Source: Melieria omissa
Taxonomy: Eukaryota > Arthropoda > Insecta > Diptera > Ulidiidae
Assembly: GCA_963971225.1 (NCBI GenBank)
Contig: OZ020267.1
Span: forward strand, 37,290,989-37,354,988
Length of the DNA stretch: 64,000 bases
Direction: 5' to 3'
A program made the translations under genes and the position numbers. Shown here one piece after another: positions 54,931 to 64,000 of the stretch (position 1 is the stretch's first letter; each line of letters begins with the position of its first letter). The notes under the pieces were generated by a model. The model was not told where the DNA came from and did not search any database. It saw only the letters and a list, made by a program, of their open reading frames with translations.

Positions 54931-56109
54931 CCCTAGTGTGTGTGATGTAAAAACTTACCTTACCCGTGTAATGAGGTACCTCAGTACAAATTGTATGAAA
55001 AATGCTAACTGTTTGTTCGCAATGTACGAACTTCTGCCGTTTCTGCTTAGTTTTAAAGCTCTCAGTAAGGGAGAGGGCTGGGGTGTGAACCGGGTTTTGT
55101 TTTTCGGCTCTAATTTTTCTCAGAATAAAGATATCGAAAAATCGAAGATACCGTTGGAAAGGTGAATATATAACGCAACTTTGTTATGAAGACAGATTAC
55201 CGTTTTGATTGAAATTTAACTCTCTACGTCCAATTTTCTAAGAACGTGATTTTTCGCTTTTTCAAAAAAGTGGCTGGGTTGTGAACCATCTGGAAAATCC
55301 CTATTAAAGTCAGAAAATACGAAGAAAACACCCATAATTTTTAAGTACATTGAGAATTTATTTAATCAGGAAGCCTCAAGAGGTGAAAAAAAGTTATAAT
55401 GACGCCTCTTAGGCCAAAAAATCGCAATGAATGAAACTGCTCAATTTTTTAAATTTTCATCCTAATCTGTGTCGGAATGTTTGCATGTGAAATACGAACG
55501 TGTTCTCGTATTGGCTCACTTCAAGTGAACACAACGAAATCGAGTTAAATTATATAAAATGACTTTATTTTAATATATCCGTCCATATTTGACAGTGTTA
55601 GAACAAATGTAGTACGAAAAACAGGTGGTTCATAACCCAGCCACCTCAGTGGTTCACAGCCCAACCACGATGCCATTTTGGAAACTTTAAAATAAACGAC
55701 ACTTCCAATCATAATTCGACATAAACAAATATTGCATCGTAAAATAGAATCAAAACACTAAATAAACATGTATTACACTGACCTTTTTGCAATAAGCTCA
55801 GTCACTAAGATAGCACTTTAAAAAAAAGCCAACAAGTTTTCGCAGTCGATTTTCAAACACGATGTCTTTCAAACTCGATTGCTGCCACAAGCAATACGTG
55901 TTTGTACTTCGGTGTAACCACAGAGCAGAGTCATATCATAAGACAAAATTGACAGTTGAAAGATTGGCGATATGTCAATTAGGGAAAGAAAAAACGGCAA
56001 TGGTTCACACCCCAGCCTGGTTCACAACCCAGCCCTCTCCCTTACTATAAAAGTATATTTTATGATTCGATAAAAAAGTGATTTGGCTACCCCATCACAC
56101 ACATGAGGG
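54931..56109. mobile_element. piggyBac-like element of the GTGTGTGATG family, 1179 bp
   Basis: Ends CCCTAGTGTGTGTGATG and CCCTCATGTGTGTGATGG (read inward), flanked by TTAA (54927-54930 and 56110-56113). Both ends match the 9073-9493 element. It inserted at a TTAA within a Helitron tandem unit. Most of the interior is a further element (55064-56046), leaving about 200 bp of its own sequence. Confidence 0.85.
55064..56046. mobile_element. Nested inverted-repeat element with GGCTGGG-TGTGAACC motifs
   Basis: The ends AGTAAGGGAGAGGGCTGGG (55064 and, read inward, 56046) are identical. A TA dinucleotide sits near both ends, so the exact limit and target (TA or none) are ambiguous. The motif GGCTGGGNTGTGAACC or a close variant occurs near 55077 and 55271 on the plus strand and near 55628, 55652, 56001 and 56018 on the minus strand. 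No recognisable coding. Confidence 0.72.
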
Positions 56110-56919
56110 TTAAAAAAAATTAAAAACCACGTATCAAATTATGTCACATGTGAAGTGCTTTCACCAAGTTTGATGTCAAAAAGCCCATAAAATCTTGTTT
56201 CTCCATATAAATGTTAACCCATTGTTGGCCTCGCAGAATTTTAATTTTCAAAAAAGTGAAAAACACCATTTGAATTATTTTTCACTAAGAGTACGTTCAC
56301 CAGGTTCGAAGTCAGGTTTTTGCTACATTTTAATTTGTAACCCATTTCTTTGACCCGTTCGATTTTGATTTTCGAAAAAATTAAGACCACGTATCGAATT
56401 AGTTCACTTTTAAAGTACTTTCACCAAGCTTGCACTAATGAGACCCAAAAATCATGTTTCTCTATATAATTTTGTTTCCTTTGTTTACCCCTTTCAGTTT
56501 TGATTTTAACAAAACTAAAAATCGCGTATTTAATCATTTTTTATTTCAAGTGTTTTCACAAATTATGAAGTCAATAGGCTCATCGGTTCATGTTTTTTCG
56601 TAGTCTCCTCGTATTCTAACCTTAACCCATTGCTGACGCGGTTAAATTTTGATTTTCAAAAAAATTTGAAATATGTGTGAAAATATTTCTGATTTGGAGT
56701 ATTTTCACCAAATTTTAAATCAATAAATTCATTAAATCAAGTTTCTTCATAAACATTATTCCATGTTTTGTTCAACCCCCAATTTTGAAAAAAATCACGT
56801 CTTAGCGGAGGCTTATTTTTTAGACGTTTGAACTTCATGTTTGCAGCTTTAGCAGTTCGGGCTGGGCGATGATGAATCAGTCAATCAGTCAGGACAAACA
56901 ATTATAGTTATGTATATGA

Positions 56920-59160
56920 TTAATCAGGCTTATTCAACGGCTGTTGATAAGGTCGGTAAGATGAATCTTCATCTTTTTCAAGTTTTATCATTCCAACTTG
57001 TCCTAAGAAGTGGAAGAAGAATGCCATTTACCAGCTCTATGCTGCCATCTTTGAATGGCCTACCTGCTTAATTAACTGACCATAGTAACCCATTATTGGG
57101 TTACGACCAGCCGCAAAAGTTCTCTCCAGGCGTTTCTACTTAGCGCGCACCAACTTCAGTTGGTGACACCAAGAATCAAAATCATTGAATCAAATAGACA
57201 GAAAGTTTAAGACTTGAATGTATCCCTATGTTTCTTCGGTAGTTCGTTGACATCTTCAAACACGAATTTTGGATTTGTTGTTGTCTTTGTACATATTTTT
57301 ATCACAACGGGCCATATGGGCCTAATGTGTCTCTTACATTAACATCCTGCCTAATCTTGATGTTTGTAACTGTAAGAATTGTTATCTTCTTGTTCTAGGA
57401 TCATACAAAGTGCCTTTTTGAAACCCATTCTACTTGTATTCCCCATCCATATCCATCCATATTAATATACTCCTACATACATATATGTAATACTTATACA
57501 ACATCTATAAGAATGCGCCACTTTACTTTGCAAGCTGCTGGAACACCAACCAACCAAAAGTATTTTCTCGCAAATCAAACCATGTGGCCACAACAGTTTT
57601 TGCTTAAATACCAACTTAAACCCCAAAACTTGCAATGGCTTTTCTGCTGCTTTACCTTAAGCTCTTCTAAGCCAAACCGAATCGAAATACCAACACAACA
57701 AACACAAACACTGCGCAACTATTCAATTTTTACTTATCGCCCATTGAAATCTGAGCAAAGCTATCTTTCTCTTTCTCTCTCTTTCGCTTCCGCTTCAGCT
57801 CAGCTCAGCTCAACTCAACTCGACTCGACTTCCCTATGCCATCTCCTGATTAAATCAAAAGTGAGCATGAATACTTTTGAACGCATTTCTTTTCAATGCT
57901 TTTTTTGTGTAGGACTTTTGAAAAATTTTGCAGCGACAAAATGCCGACAAGTGTTTTTTGTACGTGTGAAGAATGCCTTCGTCTTTAAGCAAAAAGTGTG
58001 CAAGTTTTCATCAACGTTTTCTCATCTGTCTTTTAGTTTTCCTTTTCTTTTCATTTTCATTTCCATTTTTTTTTTGTTTTTTGTTTTTTTTTTTGTTACA
58101 AACCAAATGCTGCTGACCCCGCCGGGTTTTTAATCAATTTGAGTTTGGGTCACTTGCGAATGCGATAAGACAAGTGAAAAAAGCGCAAAGGCCAGTTTTG
58201 CTGTTGAGTCTAAAACGTAAAAAGTAAAAATAAAATTACCATAGATCAAAAGTTGCGTAAGGCAGCACAAATCGACAGATAAAACTGCCAATGTTGCTTT
58301 GCTGCCAGTCCAGCGAAAGGGCAAACAATCTGAAAGCGAACACAAAAAAAGCTGAAAGGATGTGAAACACTCTTACAATATGCAAGGAATGGATTCGATA
58401 GTTTTCGCTTTGTGTTGTACACTTTTGCTTTGCTTTTTTTCTATGGTGGCAATTCATTCATTGCTTTAATTGTTTTTGCTGCTAGTTTCACTGGTGAACT
58501 TGTTGGGTATGGAAACATTTAAAGCAACTCTTTAGTTGAGAAGTTTTAGGGGAAATGTTTTCTCAGTCTTCTAACATGGACAGAAAAGAAAACCAAGAGA
58601 GTGACTTGGAAATAAATTCTTTAATTTCTAATAAATTTTATAATTTATAAATAACTAAAATAATGTATAACATTTACAAATACTTTTTCAAAAAATATTT
58701 TTTCCAGACCTGAGTTCTAGTTTATGGACAGATTTCAACATCGTCTGATATCAACCCTTTAACTCATACTCGTCTAGGTGGCAAATAAATTAACCCTTCG
58801 CTGCATAACATTGCAGGTAACTATGTTGATTTTTTGTTGATCTGGGAACTATTCTATGCAGCATTCTTCATAAAAAGTACAGTAGAGGTACGTAGGCCAA
58901 AACAAGTGACTTTCGGGACTGCTGAGAGATGTCCCACCAAGTTTTTAACCCGTGTAATGTTAACTTCTCGTTGATCTGGAAGTATTATTTTCAACATTTT
59001 ACAGTCGTTCATTCTTCAGTTATAAATTTTTAGTCAAAACATTTGATTACTAACGGAATTTGAGGGAGTCCAGGATAGGCACATTTTTTAACATCTTCCC
59101 TCTATGAAAAGCTTGTTCCACTTACACTGCACAACACAAAAACAATAACAAGGTTCTGAC
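56920..59160. other. Mostly unique block with small repeats
   Basis: A short SINE-like word series (CACAACGGGCCATATGGGCC, then TGTGTCTC) at about 57300-57350 is probably a SINE fragment on the plus strand. CAGCT/CAACT/CGACT pentamers occur at 57796-57831. A long low-complexity frame at 57513-58133 has no family match. The rest is AT-rich with T runs. Confidence 0.4.
57796..57831. repeat. Pentanucleotide repeat (CAGCT/CAACT/CGACT)
   Basis: Seven pentamers in three successive variants (CAGCT three, CAACT two, CGACT two). Confidence 0.8.
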
Positions 59161-59162
59161 AC

Positions 59163-59643
59163 CGGATTCTGGTAGAGGGGACCAAAAAAAATATACGTGT
59201 ATCGGCCTTTTGAAAATTTACGTCTGAATTTTTTTTTCAGTTTTGACTTAATTCTGGCGTTCAATTTAATTTCTGAGCTTTGATGTATTCAAAGACCTAA
59301 AGTAGAATTTTATGGCGAATATTTTTGTGGTAAATTTTGTCTTTAAAAAGTCCTGTTTTAGAAGACATTTTTGGCATTTTAGAAAAAAAGGGTCAAATTG
59401 ACCCATAAAAATAGGAGCTACAGCGTTAAAATGCTCCACAAAAATGTTCCTTGTAGTGTTTTACACCAAATTGCTGAACACATCATATACCTAAAATGTG
59501 ATGTTTCATGGGTTTCGTATGCCGATTCACCATAAGAATGCGCGAAAAGGGGAAAACTTTGACCCCCCTAAAAAAAATTCAGACGTAAACTTTCAAAACG
59601 CCGATACACGTATATTTTTTTTGGTCTCCTCTACCAGAATCCG
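59163..59643. mobile_element. MITE with about 75-bp inverted repeats, 481 bp
   Basis: The left repeat starts CGGATTCTGGTAGAGG and continues ATATACGTGTATCGGC, TTTACGTCTGAATTTTTT. The right repeat is its complement with about four mismatches over 75 bp. The interior is AT-rich without coding. Flanking sequence shows no convincing target duplication. Superfamily unknown. Confidence 0.78.
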
Positions 59644-59649
59644 TTGCCG

Positions 59650-60305
59650 TTTAAGTACGTTGAAGCACTTAATTTTATGTTTCAAAGAAAATGGATTATC
59701 TTTTTTATATATGTAAATTATTTAAATTTAAATTATTTATTATTTCCCTATATTTTTTGGATCCAGAAGTCCAAAAATGTCTAACCTTTATATTTGTCAA
59801 AAACAAAGTAATTATGGAGAATGGCTGTACAAAAAGTCTAGAAAATCGAATGTGATTAGTGAATTTAAAAAAAATCACCTCTTTTTGAACAGACCTCTTA
59901 GACCAGACAGAGTTCTTTTCAGTACGAGTATGAAGATACTTGATTTATTTCACTCCACTATATCCACTGTGTCTATCTTCAGTTTATCCAGTCAGAATAG
60001 AGAATATAAAGAATATTTTTTTGAACACATTACACTTCCAACGACATCTTCATTTCTTGTTTTAGTGATTATCAGCAATATTCAGTCTCGAACTTTTACC
60101 TTTGCAAGTCCCTAAAGATTGTATTTAGGATATCTACTGGGTCCACTTATAATCCACTTATAATCCACTTAACTGGTTCCAATTATAATTGTTGGGGAAA
60201 AATGCACTGTGACCTGAAAGGTTCATTGTGCACCTTTCATGACATCAAAGTTTATTTCTAAGCTGGAGTTCTCCACGGAGAATTTTAGTAAAGATCCTAA
60301 ATCTC
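59650..60305. other. AT-rich spacer, little recognised
   Basis: A frame at 59777-60115 has no family match. The word GACCTGAAAGGTTCATTGTG at about 60210-60229 resembles the SINE tail on the minus strand and may be a short fragment. Confidence 0.35.
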
Positions 60306-60309
60306 GCAA

Positions 60310-60445
60310 AAAAGAAGTTCAACGTGGTAGATGAAGATTGATAACGAAGAGGGAGACCATGTCTCCGGTGCAAACACCAAGTTCAGAACATCCTATCATC
60401 TCTTGGTGTGACCAGCTGAGGTGCTGAAGAAAACTTTTGTTATGG
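60310..60445 (+). pseudogene. RTE-type LINE ORF C-terminal fragment
   Basis: The plus strand gives RRGRPCLRCKHQVQNILSSL followed by GVTS, matching the RRRGRP-xRW-DQV---L-S-GV tail of RTE-like LINE ORFs. About 40 codons are visible. It may be the same family as the fragment at 48690-49148. Confidence 0.6.
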
Positions 60446-60756
60446 CCAATTAAGTAAGTAAATAACTCCTAAACCTTTGAATACCCAATTGGCATCTGTT
60501 ACGAAGTAACTCCTAGTCTATTAATTGCAGTTTTATTTCCTGTTTACCAAACCTGCAACATTCTTCTGCACGAATTCCTAGTTTTGTCGCATTAACTGAT
60601 TCCAACAATGATTTGTTAAAGCTCTTTGAAAATATCAGCATCCGTTTGAAGACCTGAGCACAGTTCCTTCAATTCCATACATTCATACAGACTTTAACAT
60701 TGTTTACATTGTTTCCACCTTTCTCTGCTGGCATTGCTCCCAATCTCTATCGATTG

Positions 60757-60893
60757 CAGTGGCACACACAAGATTTTATTTGGGTGGGGGCAGAGTTGGA
60801 GGAGGAACTTTTGAGCCCAATACCATTTGAAACCATATTTTGTTCTAGGAATTTTTTATTTGGAGGAGGTTTGAACCCCTGGGTTTACCCAGA
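60757..60893. mobile_element. hAT-type MITE copy, diverged
   Basis: The left end is CAGTGGCACACACAAGATTT, the core AACCATATTTTGTTCTAGG and the right part GGTTTGAACCCCTGGG. Same orientation as 29171. The G run has become GGGTGGGGG. The right terminus and target duplication are eroded. Confidence 0.72.
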
Positions 60894-60916
60894 ACAGCAG
60901 AATCTAGTTAGTTTAA

Positions 60917-61586
60917 CCCTTTCGACCCCAAAGTTGCCTGAGAGCAACTTCACCTATTTGTCATCTAAAACAACAGATACGATTGATTTATGGGTTTAAT
61001 GAAAGTAGGGACCAACAAACGTATATTTTTAAAAGTGTATTCAAAGCAAACTACAAAAATTTTACTGTTAATAATTTTCAATAATTTGTAGCGATATCAG
61101 GCAAAATTTGTGTTCTAATTGAAGTCTACGAATTGGGCGCGTTTGATCAAAACCCTGTTTCTTTAATAATGGTTAAATAAAATCAAAAAGTGATAATTTT
61201 GTATTTTTCCATAAATATTAAATAATTTTTCTGTAACTAAAAAATATTTACACAAAATTCATTTAACCCGTTTTTAGCTAAATTCGTTTGTGTTTAACTG
61301 AAGTCTACGAATTGGGCGCGTTTGATCAAAACCCTGTTTCTTTAATAATGGTATAAAATCAAAAAGTGATAATATTGTATTTTTCCAAAAATATAAAATA
61401 ATTTTTCTGTAATTCAAAAATATTGATAGAAAATTTATTTAACCTGTTTTAAGCTAAAATTGTTCAAAAGTAAACTGACGTGTGGCGACTTCAAATGTCG
61501 TTTGCAGACTTGTTAGACAAGTGTTTCATGATTTCAATACCAAAAAGTAGTATCGAGACGCAGGGTATAATTCGGTGTCGAGAGGG
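60917..61586. mobile_element. piggyBac-like element with internal tandem repeat, 670 bp
   Basis: Ends CCCTTTCGACCCCAAAGTTG and CCCTCTCGACACCGAATT (read inward), flanked by TTAA (60913-60916 and 61587-61590). It is the reverse-oriented homologue of 12300-12920. Two units of about 179 bp (61113-61291 and 61292-61465) share GAAGTCTACGAATTGGGCGC, GTTTGATCAAAACCCTGTTT and AAAATCAAAAAGTGATAAT. No coding. Confidence 0.88.
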
Positions 61587-61590
61587 TTAA

Positions 61591-64000
61591 GGTCAGCTAA
61601 GTGCCTGAATATTTCTAATTTTGTAATAGTGTTCAACAAAGGAGTCGCAGTGCTTTGAGAAATTTTTCAACACACTATTCATTCTGATATTTACATGTCT
61701 AAATTTATTGCATCATTCATTATTTTTTAATATCCCATAGCCAAATTTATTGAACCCATTTTCCATTCTAACGTTTTTCGCTGCATTGGCCAACAATTAA
61801 AAATAATTTGTTATAATTTTCACATTTCACAAACCAAAAATTTATACCAAAATTGCCACTGTTTACATGTGAATGCCAACACAATTGAATTTCATAGCAC
61901 ATTTTCGTAAACATTTATTATTGGTTAGTGCAGAGTTTGCACTGCCAACCGCCAACACTCGGTCACACATTAATTACGCAAAATTCACCACTAAACGTTG
62001 CACAATGCGAATTTTCAATTCAATATTATTGTGGCGCACTTCGAAAGCAAATTTGGAGCGAGGAAATGGGGGGTTAAATGCCATTAAAACCTTTCAGCGT
62101 AATTATACCGCAACAACAACACACCATGAACAAAGAAGCAAACGCGTAAACAAACAAACAAGCACACACACCAGCAGGCAAATGAGAAACTTTGTATTCA
62201 CGCCCACTTAACAGTGCCAAAGGCACTTCAAAGGATTTCGCCTTTGCCGTCTCACCCCCCAAGACTCCAACCATCATTCAGCGAGCGCGCCAGTTGTGCG
62301 TGCGGTGCGTGTTGTGTAGTGTTGGCGACTTTTCTGCGCTCGCACAAAATGCCAGAAAATTGTGTACTGAATGCGGATTAACGCGGCGATTTTAATTTGC
62401 GTGCACCGAAATCTGTTTATTAATTCATTTTTGCGCCAAAGGTGAAATGGCTCAACTGCTAAGCCGCTTTAGGCGATACGCAAATTTGTGTGCGTGAGGC
62501 GGGCGACCCCCCGCGAGGCGTACGCACTGCTAATGAGTTGCCGCACGCTGCCTGGCACACGAAATTGATTTGGAATGATGGGGATGGGGCGGAAATTATG
62601 AAATTTTTAAATGAGTTATACGAAAAAGGCCCAAGTCGCTGACTGCCAAAACTTGAACGCCAGTGTTTCTGATAGCTAAATTAATTGAAATTGTCTGCCA
62701 ACCAATGACGTGAAAATTGTTTTCCGTTTCTGATGCGCCCAGCGGTTTCTCGCCCATTGTGAATATGGCGAATCCAACACAATTTTGCACTCAGCTCGTG
62801 CAATATGCAACCACGTGCGACCGCTGTGTGCATTTAGATATTTCATAAATGTTTTACAACACTGGTGAGCGGGCGCGCGTGTCATGCGGTCACATGTCCG
62901 TTGGTTTGCTGCAGCCATGAAATTTCAGTCGAGTACCTAAATTGGCATTTAATTGAATTCCTTTGCTAACCACAATTCAATTTCGACATTCTCGCACATC
63001 ACACATGACACCACGGCGAGCGCGAAATGTTTAGTGGAATTTTTGTCAACTTGACACCGTTTAGTGTTGCAGGCTGAATGCCAAAGCTGCTCATCCCTCT
63101 CTCTTGACGCCCAACTAAACTGAGCCCCCTTCGACTGTCATCGCTAAATCGTTTACAGCACCTACCCGCCCATCATCCCTCAGCGTCCAGCGAATTGATT
63201 CCAGTTTGCGGCACAACAACCTCTGCTGTGAGAAACAGTCCCAACGTAGAGGTTTTCACAAGTTCGAGGAGAAGTGGTCCCACATCTTGGAATCCACAAG
63301 CACGGAGTTTCTTTTTACTGAAATTTAATCTCTCTTATCTTTTCAAATCTGTCAACTTTTGTGTATTCAATTTCGTGACCCGCTCAGACCTCAAGGCAAA
63401 TAGACACATTAACTTTTAATTAGTTGCAATTTGTAATGTCACTTTTGTGTTGTTGCTGCGCTAAAAATGCTGCGCCAGTCCTGCTGTTGTTTTCTTTGGC
63501 GGTTTTCTCAGACTTTGTGGCCAATTGTTGTTGTTGATACCACACTGACGGCTCTGCTTATATCAGCTGCTGGCTGCCGCACGTTTCATTGGCATTAAAT
63601 CAAATGTTGACAGCGAAATTCATTGTTGCCTTAATGACATTTCTTCAAAGGGGGCGTCGAAATACGCCAAGTGATAATAAAATATGCACAGCCAAACAAC
63701 AACAAACACCTCTACACACATACACACACGCATACCAAAATACCAACAGAGCGCAGAGCGAGAATGTGTGTCTGACGCTGAAGCTCGCTCGAGATCCGCC
63801 CGAGATTTATGACTACGTAATGTGTTTTGAGATTCATCAAACGTGCTGAACGCTGGCGCTGTCTGTCGGGTTTGCTTGTTGTTTGTTTGATGTGCGCCAA
63901 AGTGTTGACGTGCTTGTTTGGGGCTGCTATTCCTTGTGTTGTTGTTCTTGTTGACGTTGTAGTGTGTTGATAAAGGCGCGAAAATTTTTAAGAGCTCCCC
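61591..64000. other. Mostly unique block
   Basis: From about 61860 onward the composition is balanced and partly GC-rich (62180-62560, 62750-63240, 63600-63900) with no recognisable repeats apart from a short CA tract at about 63715-63730. Open frames overlap on both strands without similarity. Candidate host non-coding or regulatory DNA. Confidence 0.4.

Larger units (their letters stand above)
54600..56910 (-). mobile_element. Second Helitron-like copy, interrupted
   Basis: The minus strand holds the same tandem units as 49850-50640 (for example CTTAACCCATCGTTGACCCC on the plus strand at about 54783 and GTTAACCCATTGTTGGCC at about 56211) and the leading block ATGAATCAGTCAATCAGTCA and CGGGCTGGGCGATG at about 56850-56890. 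At least seven units remain, on both sides of the 54931-56109 insertion. The 3' CTAG terminus is missing. Confidence 0.72.

Noticed and set aside
57513..58133. A 206-residue open frame on the plus strand
   Set aside because: Low-complexity Ser/Gln then Phe-rich sequence that crosses a pentanucleotide repeat and a T-rich tract; no domain or family resemblance.
1..64000. CRISPR arrays, operons, bacterial promoters or terminators
   Set aside because: No spacer-repeat arrays or prokaryotic gene organisation. The direct repeats are transposon-internal or microsatellite in nature, and the transposon set is eukaryotic.

Overview
The window looks like intergenic or intronic DNA from a higher fly (Diptera, Brachycera; a tephritid fruit fly or a relative would fit). 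The grounds are the AT-rich base composition, dense but short transposon remnants, mariner, piggyBac-like, hAT and Helitron families with jockey-, I/LOA- and RTE-type LINEs, tRNA-derived SINEs, and long microsatellites. The species call is an inference; no host marker gene is present. I found no intact host protein-coding gene, rRNA or functional tRNA. Every open frame with recognisable protein similarity belongs to a mobile element, and all of those are broken.

Layout. 1-1.7 kb: a mariner split by a LINE that itself holds a hAT MITE. 1.9-2.5 kb: a second mariner relic. 5.2-7.9 kb: LINE and mariner fragments, including a tandemly duplicated LINE tail. 8.9-9.9 kb: a SINE split by a TTAA element, then a foldback. 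12.1-14.4 kb: three TTAA-flanked (piggyBac-like) elements, two nested one in the other. 15.1-16.8 kb: a mariner carrying an insertion. 18.7-20.0 kb: the best-preserved mariner (irritans type), with two short frameshifts. 20.3-25.8 kb: duplicated segments, LINE tails and a 603-bp hAT element. 29-33.7 kb: MITEs, a reverse transcriptase relic, another mariner relic and a full-length SINE with a 13-bp target duplication. 37.7-38.6 kb: a (TTTTA)n array. 38.9-43.5 kb: LINE RNase H remnant, hAT MITE, two SINE families and a solo LTR. 45.6-46.8 kb: a 1.2-kb (GAAGTA)n array. 48.7-50.7 kb: an RTE-type fragment followed by a Helitron-like element. 52.5-56.9 kb: an internally deleted mariner, three TTAA elements and a second Helitron copy interrupted by a nested pair. 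59.2-61.6 kb: an inverted-repeat element, a hAT MITE and a TTAA element.

Between these lie blocks with few recognisable repeats and locally higher GC (about 3.4-4.7, 10.1-11.2, 21.4-22.9, 28.1-30.0, 36.1-37.5, 40.4-41.0, 44.1-45.3, 47.1-48.1, 51.1-52.3, 61.8-64.0 kb). They are the best candidates for host non-coding or regulatory DNA. I could not assign a function to any of them.

The most striking property is the number of short non-autonomous elements with clear ends. At least eight are flanked by TTAA. Several have internal tandem repeats or palindromes, and repeated nesting allows relative dating. No autonomous piggyBac, hAT or Helitron source is present here, so these elements must have been mobilised from elsewhere in the genome.
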